DNA from: Acinetobacter sp. ASP199
GTDB taxonomy: Bacteria; Pseudomonadota; Gammaproteobacteria; Pseudomonadales; Moraxellaceae
Assembly (NCBI RefSeq): GCF_022700675.1
Contig: NZ_CP062182.1
Coordinates: 992,001 to 1,056,000, forward strand
DNA length: 64,000 bases
Reading direction: 5' to 3'
Position 1 is the first letter of the stretch, and each line of letters opens with the position of its first letter. Both the position numbers and the translations under genes were made by a program. Positions 1 to 10,307 of the stretch are shown here, piece by piece. The notes below the pieces were generated by a model. That model made no database searches, was not told the DNA's origin, and saw only the letters and a list, made by a program, of their open reading frames with translations.

Positions 1-3000
1 AAATATCGTTACAACTGGCAGTAATGCAGATGCAATTGTCGCTCAGTCGATTGGTGGTAATGGTGGGACAGGTGGATTAAGCATTAATGGTGCTTTAGCA
101 TTTGGTCAAAGCACGACGAACTTAGGCGTTGCCGTTGGCGGTGGTGGCGGTGGTGGCGGTGATGGTGGTGTGGCAGGCACCGTTGTTGTTGAAAATACAA
201 ATACCCATATCCATACTTCGGGTGAGAACTCGAGTGCAATTAGCGCTGAATCTATTGGGGGCAATGGTGGTAAAGGTGGAACATCTTTTAACTTGGCAGG
301 TGCTAGCACCACTGTAGAATCAGTTTCTTTGACTGCTAGTGTCGGTGGCGGTGGCGGTAAAGGTAATGAAGCTGATGATGTGTATGTGAAATCAAACAAC
401 CTACATGATCTTGAAAAATTAAATTTAGATATTTCTGAAACTAACCCAATCACCATATTGACGCAAGGTGATCTTTCGCACGGAATTAATGCCAAATCCA
501 TTGGTGGCGGAGGTGGACAAGGTGGATTTGCCGGTAATCTTTCACTCAATTATAGCAGTGGAGCAACAAATTCCTTATCCGCTAGTGTGACTGTAGGTGG
601 TGATGGTGGTGAAGGTAACTCTGCTGGTGATGTAGTCGTTGAAAGCTATGACAACATCGTTACCTTAGGTAAAAATGCGGTTGCAATCAAAGCTGAATCG
701 ATTGGTGGCGGTGGTGGCAGTGGCGGAAATGCATTAGAGATCGATATTGATGCAACAAAAGGTATGGGCATTGATCTTGGGCTAACCTTAGGTGGTGATG
801 GCGGTAAGGGGAATACCGCAGGTGAAGTGAATGTAGACTCTAATGGTCACATCATTACAAAGGGCGACAATTCACATGCCGTATACGCCAAGTCAATCGG
901 TGGTGGTGGTGGTGACGGCGGTTTTGCTGTATCAGGCTCACTTTCTTCAAATGAAGTATCACTCCAAGCCAATATTACAGTTGGGGGCTTTGGTGGAGAA
1001 GGAAATACAGCCGATACAGTCATGGTTAAACGCACAGGTCATATTTCAACTGAAGGAAACGAATCTGTTGGGATTTATGCACAATCTATCGGCGGAGGCG
1101 GAGGTGATGGTGGTATAGCAATCAGTGCGAATGTCGCCGAAGCAGATGCTTTTCAAGTCGGATTCAGCTTAGGTGGCATGGGGGGCGAAGGTGCATCTGC
1201 TGGAAATGTTGATGTTAGGAATAAAGGCTCTATAAGTACATATGGCATTAAATCCCAGGCTATTAAAGCCCAATCGATTGGTGGTGGTGGTGGTAATGGC
1301 GGTGCAGCAGCTGCCTTTAATATTAAAGGACTGAGTGTCGAAAATAATTACGTCCTCACGAGTGCTGTTGGTGGTTGGGGCGGAGATGGTGGTCAAGGGA
1401 ATCAAGTCATCGTGACGAATGTGGGTGATTTATCTACAACAGGCCATTTATCACAAGGTATTCTTGCCCAATCCATTGGCGGAGGTGGTGGTGATGGTGG
1501 AAGTGCTTTTGCAGGGACATTATCTTTACCAACTGTTCAAATCAGTGAAAAGCCGAAATCGACATTGGCGCTCACATTTGCATTAGGTGGTTTTGGTGGT
1601 GATGGAAATACTTCTGATGAGGTTGCAGTTACGCAAATCGGTCAGATCACCACATTAGGTGATAATGCAAGTGCAATTCAAGCTCAATCGATTGGTGGTG
1701 GTGGTGGTAATGGAGGAAACTCTGAAACCATGTCAGTTCAATTTGATTGTAATGATCAGTGTAAAGAGGCTCTCGAATCGAAAGGTGTCGTTATTACACC
1801 ACCTAAAATGTTCTCAGCTAGTGTGGGTGGTTTAGGTGGTTCAGGCAATCATGCTAATAGTGTATTCGTTAATAATAATGGCGTGATTCGTACCCAAGGT
1901 CAGGCGTCACATGGTATTTATGCTCAATCTATTGGTGGTGGTGGTGGTGATGGTGGTAAATCAATCACAGATCGTCAAGAGCAATTACCATATATGAACG
2001 GTGCAACCTTATCGGTAGGTATCGGTGGTTATTACGGATCAGGAGGTAATGGTGGAGATATCAATATTAATCATATTGATTCAATTATAACTCTTGGTGA
2101 TAAATCCAAAGGTATTTTTGCGCAATCCATTGGCGGCGGCGGCGGTAATGGTGGGGATGTAAATGGCTCTAAAATTGGTGTTGGTGGCGGTGCTTTCCAA
2201 GAAGAATTAAGTGATCTAGTGGCTTCTATCGAGGATAAATTAGATTTCCTAGGTATAGAGTTATCTGATGCAATCAAGGGTTCAGCGGGTAATGGTGGAA
2301 CGGTTAATATTAAAACCACAATTAAAGAAGATGCTGAAAAAATTGTATTTAAAACTACAGATGAGACAGAATTTACTTTAGAAAATTTCATTCAGACTCA
2401 AGGTGCTTTCTCAGATGCAATCTTTGCCCAGTCTGTCGGTGGGGGTGGTGGTATTGGCGGAACTGTTACAGGTGGCACGCCAGCACTAACTTACAGCGTT
2501 ACTTACGGTGAAGAACAACAAACGGATGAAAATGGAAATGTAATAACTGTACCAAAAAAACATGAAATAACCCTGAAAAAAGCATCAAGCGGACTTTTAG
2601 CACTTGGCGGTGATGGCGGTGATGGTGGCGATGGGGGCGAAGTCAATGTAAGTAATGCATTAGATTTATATACATTTGGCCATGCCTCACGTGGTATATA
2701 CGCTCAATCGATTGGCGGCGGCGGCGGTGCCGGTGGCGATTCGGATGGTAAAGCCTTCGTTGGTATAGGTGGCGCTGGCTCTATGGCGGGTAAAGGAAAT
2801 ACCGTGAATGTTGTTAATACTGGCTCAATATTTACGCAAAGTGACTTATCTGAAGGTATTTTAGCTCAATCTATCGGCGGTGGTGGTGGTACTGGAGGCA
2901 GTGTCGAGCAAGCCGTTTTAGCTTTAGGTGGCGGTTCTCTAACCAGTATTATCAATGGGTTGGGTGCGAATTTAGAAAATGCTATTGGTCAAGACGGCGG

Positions 3001-6000
3001 TCTAGTTAATGTCAAGACAGGATCATCAGATAAAGAAACTGTCATTGCTACTAAAGGGAAAATATCTTCTGCGATTTTAGCCCAATCGATCGGTGGCGGC
3101 GGTGGTATCGGTGGTTCTGCTAGTGGATTGATTTCTATTGGTGGAGCTGGTGCTGCAGCAGGGCATGGCGGTAAAGTTTTAGTCAATAATTTCTCACATT
3201 TACTTACTAGTGGTGAAGCGTCATCGGCGTTAGTTGCGCAATCCATTGGTGGTGGTGGTGGTGTCGGTGGTAGTAGCGATGCTGGTAAAGAAGATGGTGA
3301 ATCTAAAAGTGCAATAGTATCAATTGGTGGTAATGGCTCTAGTGGTGGTGATGGTGATGAAGTCAATGTTTTCAATCAGTCAGTTATTGAAACAACAGGT
3401 TTAGCATCTAAAGGTATTTTGGCACAGTCTATTGGCGGTGGTGGTGGTCAAGGTGGAAGTACAGCAGGCTATGATACAGATGAATTTCGTGAAAAAATTG
3501 CCTCTATAGGATTGGGAAGTGGTGTAAACAAAATTTTATTCAAGCCATTCGATCTGTTAGATACTATTTCCAATAAATTGTCTGGTTGGGCTGCTCCATT
3601 AATCAACGATATGCTTATGCATGGTGAAATTGCCGGTGGTAATAGTAAATTAGTTTCAGTCGACACAGGAGCTGACAGTGTTGTCATTACACGCAATGAT
3701 GCTTCTGATGCAATTGTTGCACAATCCATTGCAGGTGGTGGTGGCACATCAGGCAGTAGTGCTGGGTTAATTGTGGCAGGTGCGTCTAGTGGTGCATTTG
3801 GTCAAGCAGGTAGTGCAAAAGTTACTAATTTAGGTGATGTATTTACATTAGGTCATAACTCTAATGGTATTGTTGCGCAATCCATTGGTGGTGGTGGTGG
3901 TCTCACTAGTGGTATTGATCAAATTGCACAATTTACCCAACTTGGTGCAGAAGATGCTCAAGGTTTGGCGAGTAACGTTGACGTCCTAAACGCTGGTAAT
4001 CTGATTTCAATAGGTAAATTATCACAAGCCATTATTGCTCAATCTATTGCAGGTGGCGGTGGTGTGACTGGTCTGAGTAATCAATTAGTACTTGGTGGCT
4101 CGAATAACACTGGAAGCGATGCTAAAGAAGTTGATGTAAAAAATACGGGTTACATTAAAACGACAACCAATGGATCATCAGCGATTGTTGCCCAATCTAT
4201 TGGCGGCGGTGGTGGTTTTGCTGCTGGTGTTGTAAATGGCAATGTGTCAGCAAATAATGGTCAAGGTAATAGTGCGAATGTCAATATTACGGTTGGTACT
4301 CAAAACGCAGCACGACTTGAGGCAGCAGACACCGAGCAAACACCAACGGGCATTACGACGATGGGTAATTATGCTCATGGTATCATTGCTCAATCGATTG
4401 CAAATGGTGGTGGATATACCAATATTATCGATGAAGATGGTGAAGTGACTGGATACGCTACGCTGAGTAGCAATGATTTAACAGGCAGTACGTCAGGTCA
4501 AATCATCATTAATCAGCATGATAGTATTGTCGCGACTGGTGTCGGTTCGCAAGGGATCTTGGCTCAAAGTACTGGCTATAATGCAGGCACAATTATCATT
4601 AACAACACTGCAGATGCTCTCATTCGTGGTGGATCAGCTGATGGTGCTGCTATTAGAATAATTGATGGTCAAAATAATGAAATCAATAATGCGGGTATTT
4701 TGACAGGATCAGCATCAGATAATCACTTTGGCCAATACTTATTGGGTCAACATGATTTGATTGATATTGGATTCTTAAATGCCAATGCTATTACAGCAGG
4801 CAATGCAGAAGACACGATTAATAACACTGGTTTTATTACGGGTAATTTGAACCTAGGTCATGGAGAAAATGCCTTAAATAATACGGACAATGGTTGGATA
4901 CTTTCAGGCAATTCCATCGTTGTTAATGGACTTGCTCAAAATGCTGCAAATTGGGCTGTTTCTGGCGTTAATCTTGTAGGTCAGACAGACCTCACTGGAG
5001 ACTTTACTCAGAATCAAGATGGCACATTCTTCTGGGATTGGAATTTTAAATCTGCAGTCAGCAATCCAAATGCAAGATTAGGGGTGTTAGCGACGAGCGC
5101 ACCTAACTATGATGTGTTGAATGTCTCAGGAGATGCGATATTCAATGGCGAACTCTCTATCAACATTATGGATTCTGGTTACGTGAAACCTGGTGATTTT
5201 GTGCTTGATTTTATCAATGCCAAGTCAGTTGATATCAGTGCTTTAAAGCTGGATGCGGTTGCTTCAGCTGTCGCTAAATATAACCGTAGTGTCATTGATG
5301 GTCGTGGAGCGATTGTTGCTGAAATTGATTTTGCGCAAAAAGGCTTAAGTAAAAATGGGTTAAGTCTCGGTGAAGCCATTAATCAGATTCAGTTAAATGA
5401 AGTAGCAACCTTTAGACCTGTTGCAGCTCCATTATTCTATCGACCTGACCTGGCAGCATTACAAGACACTTATAATTTATTGAGTGGTGAAGGTGTTGTC
5501 GCAAGCCAACAATTATACTTCACGCAAAATGCAGGGGTAATGTCAGATCTTTCAACGCATATGGATTTTTGGCGTTCAAAATCTGTACATGATCAAAATG
5601 GTGGATTTGCTACAGTCAGCTGTTCAGCTGAAAATGAAGCTGGTTCTGCACGTACAGATGTGAAAAATTGTCTGGAAGACAATAAATGGAGCTTATGGCT
5701 CGCAGGTCACAATGGTGAGCAGGAGCAACGTGGCAAAACATCTTCAGGCATGGCTAATGTGAACAGTGATAGCTATCGTACCATGGTAGGGCTAGATGTT
5801 GCTGTGACACCGAATACGCTGATTGGTGTGGCATATAGCAATGGTAAAACTCAATACGAAGTTCAGGACCGTTTAACCACAGGTTTGATGGACTTTGAAG
5901 GGGTGAATATATTCGCTTCACATCGTATCCAGGATTCATACGTAAAAGCATTGATCGGATATGATCGAGTTTCAACCGAAGTCAATCGTTATGCATTCAT

Positions 6001-6559
6001 TGATCCCGCTCTAGATCCAATTGTTCAAGTCGCAGGCGTTGAAAATAATCTGACTGGTGAAGCTAAGGCAGATGCGTACAGCCTGCGTTTAGAGACGGGG
6101 CGTCTCTTTGAATTGGATGGGATAAATGTGACTCCGTTTATTGGAGCGCAGTATACCCAACTTGATTCAAAAGCATTCCGCGAGTCGGCGCGAGAAAGTA
6201 CAGATCCATTGGCTTTACAATATGAAAAGTCGAGTGTCTACAGCGCGCCGTTGTTCATCGGAGCACAGTTTGATAAAAACTTTGTCTTTAGTGAAGGTGT
6301 GATTCAGCCATATGCGCGTTTTGCATTGAGTCATGAGTTGTCTAGCACACGAGAAATGGATGCAAGTTTTGTGTCTGCTCCTGGTTATATCTTCAGGACA
6401 CAAGGTGGAGAACCGCAACGTAATAGTTTTGATATGAATGTGGGCTTCAAGATGACGTCTATTACCAATCTGTCCATTTTTGGTCAGTACTATGGCAAGT
6501 ATGCTTCATCAAGTTCGAGTGATCAAGGCGGAAGTATCGGTTTGGAACTGAACTGGTAA
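1..6559 (+). CDS. Giant glycine-rich repeat autotransporter adhesin, 5' end outside window
   Basis: The reading frame is open from base 2, so the signal peptide and start lie upstream. At least 2,185 residues are visible. The passenger contains about 23 copies of a module ending in the signature AQSIGGGGGxGG, spaced roughly 60-130 residues apart, each preceded by a predicted beta-rich stretch of the type 'G.I.T.G..S.GI.AQS'. Repeats decay toward the C-terminus (AQSIAGGGG, AQSIANGGG, AQSTGYNAG). From about base 5686 (WSLWLAGHNG) to the end the sequence has the alternating pattern of an autotransporter beta-barrel and finishes GLELNW, with the terminal aromatic residue recognised by the BAM complex. 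This is a type Va secreted surface protein, most likely an adhesin or biofilm factor by family. Two Cys pairs are visible, one inside the passenger near base 1748 (CNDQC) and one just before the barrel. The ligand is unknown. A terminator follows directly. Confidence 0.9.
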   Translation, partial: NIVTTGSNADAIVAQSIGGNGGTGGLSINGALAFGQSTTNLGVAVGGGGGGGGDGGVAGTVVVENTNTHIHTSGENSSAISAESIGGNGGKGGTSFNLAGASTTVESVSLTASVGGGGGKGNEADDVYVKSNNLHDLEKLNLDISETNPITILTQGDLSHGINAKSIGGGGGQGGFAGNLSLNYSSGATNSLSASVTVGGDGGEGNSAGDVVVESYDNIVTLGKNAVAIKAESIGGGGGSGGNALEIDIDATKGMGIDLGLTLGGDGGKGNTAGEVNVDSNGHIITKGDNSHAVYAKSIGGGGGDGGFAVSGSLSSNEVSLQANITVGGFGGEGNTADTVMVKRTGHISTEGNESVGIYAQSIGGGGGDGGIAISANVAEADAFQVGFSLGGMGGEGASAGNVDVRNKGSISTYGIKSQAIKAQSIGGGGGNGGAAAAFNIKGLSVENNYVLTSAVGGWGGDGGQGNQVIVTNVGDLSTTGHLSQGILAQSIGGGGGDGGSAFAGTLSLPTVQISEKPKSTLALTFALGGFGGDGNTSDEVAVTQIGQITTLGDNASAIQAQSIGGGGGNGGNSETMSVQFDCNDQCKEALESKGVVITPPKMFSASVGGLGGSGNHANSVFVNNNGVIRTQGQASHGIYAQSIGGGGGDGGKSITDRQEQLPYMNGATLSVGIGGYYGSGGNGGDININHIDSIITLGDKSKGIFAQSIGGGGGNGGDVNGSKIGVGGGAFQEELSDLVASIEDKLDFLGIELSDAIKGSAGNGGTVNIKTTIKEDAEKIVFKTTDETEFTLENFIQTQGAFSDAIFAQSVGGGGGIGGTVTGGTPALTYSVTYGEEQQTDENGNVITVPKKHEITLKKASSGLLALGGDGGDGGDGGEVNVSNALDLYTFGHASRGIYAQSIGGGGGAGGDSDGKAFVGIGGAGSMAGKGNTVNVVNTGSIFTQSDLSEGILAQSIGGGGGTGGSVEQAVLALGGGSLTSIINGLGANLENAIGQDGGLVNVKTGSSDKETVIATKGKISSAILAQSIGGGGGIGGSASGLISIGGAGAAAGHGGKVLVNNFSHLLTSGEASSALVAQSIGGGGGVGGSSDAGKEDGESKSAIVSIGGNGSSGGDGDEVNVFNQSVIETTGLASKGILAQSIGGGGGQGGSTAGYDTDEFREKIASIGLGSGVNKILFKPFDLLDTISNKLSGWAAPLINDMLMHGEIAGGNSKLVSVDTGADSVVITRNDASDAIVAQSIAGGGGTSGSSAGLIVAGASSGAFGQAGSAKVTNLGDVFTLGHNSNGIVAQSIGGGGGLTSGIDQIAQFTQLGAEDAQGLASNVDVLNAGNLISIGKLSQAIIAQSIAGGGGVTGLSNQLVLGGSNNTGSDAKEVDVKNTGYIKTTTNGSSAIVAQSIGGGGGFAAGVVNGNVSANNGQGNSANVNITVGTQNAARLEAADTEQTPTGITTMGNYAHGIIAQSIANGGGYTNIIDEDGEVTGYATLSSNDLTGSTSGQIIINQHDSIVATGVGSQGILAQSTGYNAGTIIINNTADALIRGGSADGAAIRIIDGQNNEINNAGILTGSASDNHFGQYLLGQHDLIDIGFLNANAITAGNAEDTINNTGFITGNLNLGHGENALNNTDNGWILSGNSIVVNGLAQNAANWAVSGVNLVGQTDLTGDFTQNQDGTFFWDWNFKSAVSNPNARLGVLATSAPNYDVLNVSGDAIFNGELSINIMDSGYVKPGDFVLDFINAKSVDISALKLDAVASAVAKYNRSVIDGRGAIVAEIDFAQKGLSKNGLSLGEAINQIQLNEVATFRPVAAPLFYRPDLAALQDTYNLLSGEGVVASQQLYFTQNAGVMSDLSTHMDFWRSKSVHDQNGGFATVSCSAENEAGSARTDVKNCLEDNKWSLWLAGHNGEQEQRGKTSSGMANVNSDSYRTMVGLDVAVTPNTLIGVAYSNGKTQYEVQDRLTTGLMDFEGVNIFASHRIQDSYVKALIGYDRVSTEVNRYAFIDPALDPIVQVAGVENNLTGEAKADAYSLRLETGRLFELDGINVTPFIGAQYTQLDSKAFRESARESTDPLALQYEKSSVYSAPLFIGAQFDKNFVFSEGVIQPYARFALSHELSSTREMDASFVSAPGYIFRTQGGEPQRNSFDMNVGFKMTSITNLSIFGQYYGKYASSSSSDQGGSIGLELNW

Positions 6560-6572
6560 AAGATGAGTTAAT

Positions 6573-6599
6573 AAAAAACCGGCTTAGGCCGGTTTTTTA
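6573..6599 (+). terminator. Intrinsic terminator of the autotransporter gene
   Basis: Stem ACCGGC/GCCGGT with a TTAG loop, flanked by an A run and a T run, begins 14 bases after the autotransporter stop codon. Confidence 0.9.
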
Positions 6600-6743
6600 T
6601 TAAAAATAAATCTTTAAAATATCAATAATTAAGAGTTATGTTCTTTTGTAGAGTTCTTATAAAAATTTATATATTTCCTGAGTATTTACCCATTAAATAA
6701 ATAGCTTTAATGACAGTAAGTTATATTCCTAATGACAATATTA

Positions 6744-7712
6744 TTATTTGACCTCAATTTTCACTAAAGCCAAAGCGATCCTGTCCACATGCTGATAAGC
6801 CGGTTGTTCTAATTCTTCTCCAAAGATGTCCGGATCAATCTCTTCATAAGACCAGCGGATATTTTTATACTGTTTCATTAAATTTTCTAAATGCTCTAAA
6901 AAACGATTGCCCTCCTGAGTAACGGTAACGCCTGTATATAAGAATAAACATCCATGCGGATTAAGATGCTGAACACCTTCTTTTATGATGCGAAAAGAGA
7001 GTGCATTGCCATCTAGCTCATCACCGCCATGCCGATATTGACGTTGATGGGGGTCGATTAAGTAAGGGGGATTGGCAAAAATCAGGTCAAACTGACCTTG
7101 CAGATTTGCAAATAAATTACTATGGACTGGATGGATTTTTTTAAAGCCAGCAAAGTCGATATGAATTTGGCTATATAACAGGGCTTTCGGATTAAGATCC
7201 GCGACAACCAATTCATCATAATCTGGGAAATATTTTGCGATACTGAGGGCAGCTGCCGAAGTACCACAACATAATTCAACCGCACGTTTCAATGGATTAG
7301 ATCGGCTCGTCAGATATTGCTTCAAGTGATAGGCAAATCGATAAGTATCTGGGCCAAAAAATACTGCATCTTGTTCTATGGTTGGAAAAGCAGAGTGAAT
7401 AAATAATTCATTATCGAGTGAAGCTACCCGTACCTGACTTACATATTGATTTTCATGAACTTGTAGAAGCTGATATTCTTCAAGTATGGAAAAAAGAGCA
7501 GGATCAAGATCTGTTTTTTTAAATCCAAGATTCCAGCCAAATATATCCTTTAGCGTAATTTCTGTGTTTAAATCATTTTGTTTGCGATTCAGAATCCGCT
7601 GATGGGAAAGTGGAGTAATTGCAGTAAATTGATAGTCTTGTTGTTTTAAGAAGTTTAATAAATAAAGTAAAGCCTGCTGTTGGCTGGTTTTTATATCTAA
7701 GATCTGGTTCAT
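6744..7712 (-). CDS. Class I SAM-dependent methyltransferase with NPPY motif
   Basis: A 322-residue protein. Residues from about 140 form a Rossmann-type methyltransferase domain: motif I reads VELCCGTSAAALSIA, the acidic motif II is VVADLNP, and motif IV is FANPPYLIDP near residue 210. The (N/D)PPY motif is characteristic of enzymes that methylate an amide or exocyclic amino nitrogen, such as PrmC, RlmG/RsmC and DNA adenine methyltransferases. The first ~130 residues have no motif I can name and may recognise the substrate. The closest general description is 'methyltransferase small domain protein'; the substrate (rRNA, protein or small molecule) cannot be told from sequence. It is a single gene with its own 310-bp upstream gap. 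Confidence 0.8.
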   Translation of the reverse strand: MNQILDIKTSQQQALLYLLNFLKQQDYQFTAITPLSHQRILNRKQNDLNTEITLKDIFGWNLGFKKTDLDPALFSILEEYQLLQVHENQYVSQVRVASLDNELFIHSAFPTIEQDAVFFGPDTYRFAYHLKQYLTSRSNPLKRAVELCCGTSAAALSIAKYFPDYDELVVADLNPKALLYSQIHIDFAGFKKIHPVHSNLFANLQGQFDLIFANPPYLIDPHQRQYRHGGDELDGNALSFRIIKEGVQHLNPHGCLFLYTGVTVTQEGNRFLEHLENLMKQYKNIRWSYEEIDPDIFGEELEQPAYQHVDRIALALVKIEVK

Positions 7713-7960
7713 AAGGGTTTTCTCTTCTGATTCTTAGAAAATATCAAGTAATCAATTAGTTGAGCTTTTAATGAGAAATGACTTGAAGGGTAGTCATGGT
7801 AAACTGCTAAGCTGCTTCGTGCGTGATAGACATTTGCTTAAAATGGCTAAGCTTGATATTCGCTGAAAATGGCAAGGACTTAGGTAAAGAAGTGCTGTGG
7901 ATTGGTATGATTTATTTTTGTCTGTAATCAGTTTGAATAGATAGAAATAAGTTAGCTATA
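7713..7960. other. Intergenic region upstream of the methyltransferase gene
   Basis: A 311-bp gap separates the methyltransferase start from the pirin stop. Its right part holds the pirin terminator. The rest presumably contains the methyltransferase promoter, but I see no convincing hexamer pair, no reading frame and no repeat. Confidence 0.4.
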
Positions 7961-8001
7961 TAAAAATAAGGGCTATTCACCTTGCAGATTAATAGCCCTT
8001 T
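7961..8001 (-). terminator. Intrinsic terminator of the pirin gene
   Basis: On the minus strand a 10-bp stem AAGGGCTATT/AATAGCCCTT with a 13-nt loop is followed by a T-rich tract, 23 bases past the pirin stop. Confidence 0.8.
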
Positions 8002-8023
8002 AGAACTAAAAGTGATAAAAATC

Positions 8024-8722
8024 TTAGTCCTTGACTTCCGGCAAATCAAACCAGATCACATGAGCTTCATCCAAAGCTCTCACGTCCACTTCATCCAGAA
8101 AAGCGATTGCATCACCTGCATTGACTGTGTATTCGGCAATCTGTACTGAACCTGAAATCACATGCACATAGTTAATATGCTGAGTGGCTTTGATTGTTAA
8201 AGCTTGATCTTTTTCGATCACAGCAGTTTTCACTTCAGCATTCTGGCGAATATGCATCGGTGCATTGTCATTTGGACCACAAATGAGATGCCACTGATTC
8301 GGTTGTTCATGTGGATCTAGCTTAATTTGCTGATAGTTCGGTTGTGCATCATGCTCGTTTGGCATGATCCAGATTTGTAGCAAATGTACCTGTTCATCAC
8401 CTTGGTTCATTTCACTATGGCGAACACCTGTACCGGCACTCATGAGTTGCCATTCACCAGCAAAAATCCCGCCGTGATTGCCCATGCTGTCCTGATGGGT
8501 AATGGTGCCTTTAAGTACACAGGTCAGGATTTCCATATTGTCATGCGGGTGTTGACCAAAGCCTTGGCGAGCATCGATCAAGTCATCATTAATCACACGC
8601 AGTGCGCTAATACCCATATATTTAGGATTATACCAGTTACCAAATGAAAAGCTGTGTTTAGATTCCAGCCAGCCCATTTTTACGTGACCACGGTCTTCGC
8701 TTTTATGCAGGAAAGCATCCAT
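8024..8722 (-). CDS. Pirin family bicupin protein (YhhW-like)
   Basis: A 232-residue protein of typical pirin/YhhW length. The N-terminal cupin carries the four pirin metal ligands in the expected places: His58 and His60 in GQHPHDN, and His102 and Glu104 in GVRHSEMN. The second cupin half (about residues 130-230) lacks the ligands, as in other pirins. Family members bind Fe(II); several, such as E. coli YhhW, show quercetin 2,3-dioxygenase activity in vitro, but the physiological substrate is not settled. It is monocistronic: the gene upstream (L,D-transpeptidase) ends in its own terminator. Confidence 0.9.
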   Translation of the reverse strand: MDAFLHKSEDRGHVKMGWLESKHSFSFGNWYNPKYMGISALRVINDDLIDARQGFGQHPHDNMEILTCVLKGTITHQDSMGNHGGIFAGEWQLMSAGTGVRHSEMNQGDEQVHLLQIWIMPNEHDAQPNYQQIKLDPHEQPNQWHLICGPNDNAPMHIRQNAEVKTAVIEKDQALTIKATQHINYVHVISGSVQIAEYTVNAGDAIAFLDEVDVRALDEAHVIWFDLPEVKD

Positions 8723-8842
8723 TTTTCATCTCATCTATTTTTTTAACATGAGCCTATCTTAGCGTTGTACTTATTTTATAAAAAGCCTATCCATGCGACA
8801 GATCATTGCAGTTTTGCAACGATCTGAATTTTATTGAAGCAT

Positions 8843-8873
8843 AAAAATGCCCACTCGAAAGCGGGCATTTTTT
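8843..8873 (-). terminator. Intrinsic terminator of the L,D-transpeptidase gene
   Basis: Stem AATGCCC/GGGCATT on the minus strand followed by a T run, just after the gene's stop codon. Confidence 0.85.
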
Positions 8874-8885
8874 ATATTGAACTGA

Positions 8886-10109
8886 TTATTCCAGGAAGCG
8901 GACAGTTACACCTGACCTCACTTTACGGCCCAGGTCATTGGCATCCCAGTTGGTCAAACGGATACAACCGTGTGAATAAGACTTGGAAATCATCGATGGA
9001 TTTGGCGTACCATGAATACCAAATGATTTCTTGCTCAGACCAATCCAGATATTACCAACCGGACCATTCGGACCAGGTGGCAATGAAAGTGGTTTGGTGT
9101 TGTTGCCTTGAATAAAGTTAGAAGGTGAATAGCTATAATGCGGATTACGCGCCACACCTGTCACTTTATAAGTACCCGTCGGAGAAGGGGTGCTGGTATT
9201 ACCAATACTCGCGGGGAAAGAGGCAATCATTTTATTTCTGCTATTAAACAGATACAGCTGTTTGGCACCTTTGTGCGCCACAATCAGATGAATATCTTCT
9301 GGCAGGTTATTGCGGACATTGGCAACCAGAAGTTTTTGGCCTACTTTGCTGAAGTTCGCGCCCGGATTGAGCTGTTTTAGGAACGCTTCATCCATGTGGA
9401 ATTTTTCAGCAAGCATTTCTGACATGCTGGTGTAATACAAACCAGGCATTTTAGCTTGTAGCGCATAATCTGATGGAATTGATTTTGCCAAAGGTACTTT
9501 CAGATCTTCTGCTGAAATGGTGTATTCGACAAATGCAGGCTTAGACGCTTGCAATTTCACCAGCTTATCCCAGGTTTCTTTGGTTAATGTACCGGTCGGC
9601 TTGATGCCATTCATTTGCTGGAAAGATGCAAGTGCTTTTAAGGTATTTTTACCGCTGGTTCCATCAATTGCACCTGGCGAAGCATGAGCATTATTCAGCA
9701 TGACATGCGCACGTGCATACACAGGGAACTGACCTTTACCGATGTTTTCATACCATTCAGCATTATTCAGACCATCTAGCGTCCAGGATGCTTTGTTGGC
9801 ATGAGCAGAAGTGCTTTTAGCAGCTGCTGTTGGGGCAGCACCGATATCAGCATTTTGGTCTTCAGATGCCTGCAGATCATCCAGTGTCTCAGAAGCCTGA
9901 GTAAGATCACTTTGTTCCTGAGCTGAAATAGGGGTATCTGTAGATTGGGCTGCTGATGCTTCTGTAGCAAGCGGATCGATCGGGTCTTGAACCGCAACAT
10001 CGGTCGCTACTTTTTTGGGATTTAATGGCTGTTCAGTAGCAGAAGCAGCGAAGGCAGTACCTGCAATAATGCAACTTAAACTCATGGCGAGCATTGTGCG
10101 AACGAACAT
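8886..10109 (-). CDS. Periplasmic L,D-transpeptidase (YkuD domain)
   Basis: The ATG at 10109 gives a 407-residue protein with a signal peptide (MFVRTMLAMSLSCIIAG...AFA). An in-frame TTG three codons upstream is less likely. An acidic Ala/Asp/Gln-rich linker is followed by a peptidoglycan-binding-like domain (PGAIDGTSGKNTLKALASFQ), a LysM-like segment (FLKQLNPGANFSKVGQKLLV) and a C-terminal YkuD catalytic domain. The catalytic signature is HGTPN...SKSYSHGCIRLTN, with the active Cys in SHGCIR. It should form 3-3 peptide cross-links or attach or exchange D-amino acids in the cell wall. Acinetobacter has a periplasmic L,D-transpeptidase named LdtJ; this may be it, but I cannot separate paralogues by eye. 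Confidence 0.9.
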   Translation of the reverse strand: MFVRTMLAMSLSCIIAGTAFAASATEQPLNPKKVATDVAVQDPIDPLATEASAAQSTDTPISAQEQSDLTQASETLDDLQASEDQNADIGAAPTAAAKSTSAHANKASWTLDGLNNAEWYENIGKGQFPVYARAHVMLNNAHASPGAIDGTSGKNTLKALASFQQMNGIKPTGTLTKETWDKLVKLQASKPAFVEYTISAEDLKVPLAKSIPSDYALQAKMPGLYYTSMSEMLAEKFHMDEAFLKQLNPGANFSKVGQKLLVANVRNNLPEDIHLIVAHKGAKQLYLFNSRNKMIASFPASIGNTSTPSPTGTYKVTGVARNPHYSYSPSNFIQGNNTKPLSLPPGPNGPVGNIWIGLSKKSFGIHGTPNPSMISKSYSHGCIRLTNWDANDLGRKVRSGVTVRFLE

Positions 10110-10307
10110 GTAATTCAACCTAATTATTCATAAACTATTTAAATAACGTAATAAGTATTACAGAAAAACTATGGAGATGCAGTAGTTGTTTTGTGACACC
10201 ATTGACTCTTTACTTATGATGATCGATTTTTAAAGTAATGTGAAGTTATTAAAAATGGAGGCTTTTTGTTATGATGTCCTGAATGTCAAAGATTGATGGT
10301 AATGTGA

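Noticed and set aside
106..3747. Long minus-strand frames full of poly-proline opposite the autotransporter
   Set aside because: They are the antisense of GGN glycine codons, have no ribosome sites, and mirror the repeat spacing of the real gene.
1..6559. Regularly spaced DNA repeats suggesting a CRISPR-like array
   Set aside because: The repeats are in-frame protein modules of uneven spacing, not short identical repeats with uniform spacers.
8834..9380. Plus-strand frames opposite the L,D-transpeptidase gene
   Set aside because: They are shadows of the catalytic domain on the other strand and overlap its terminator.
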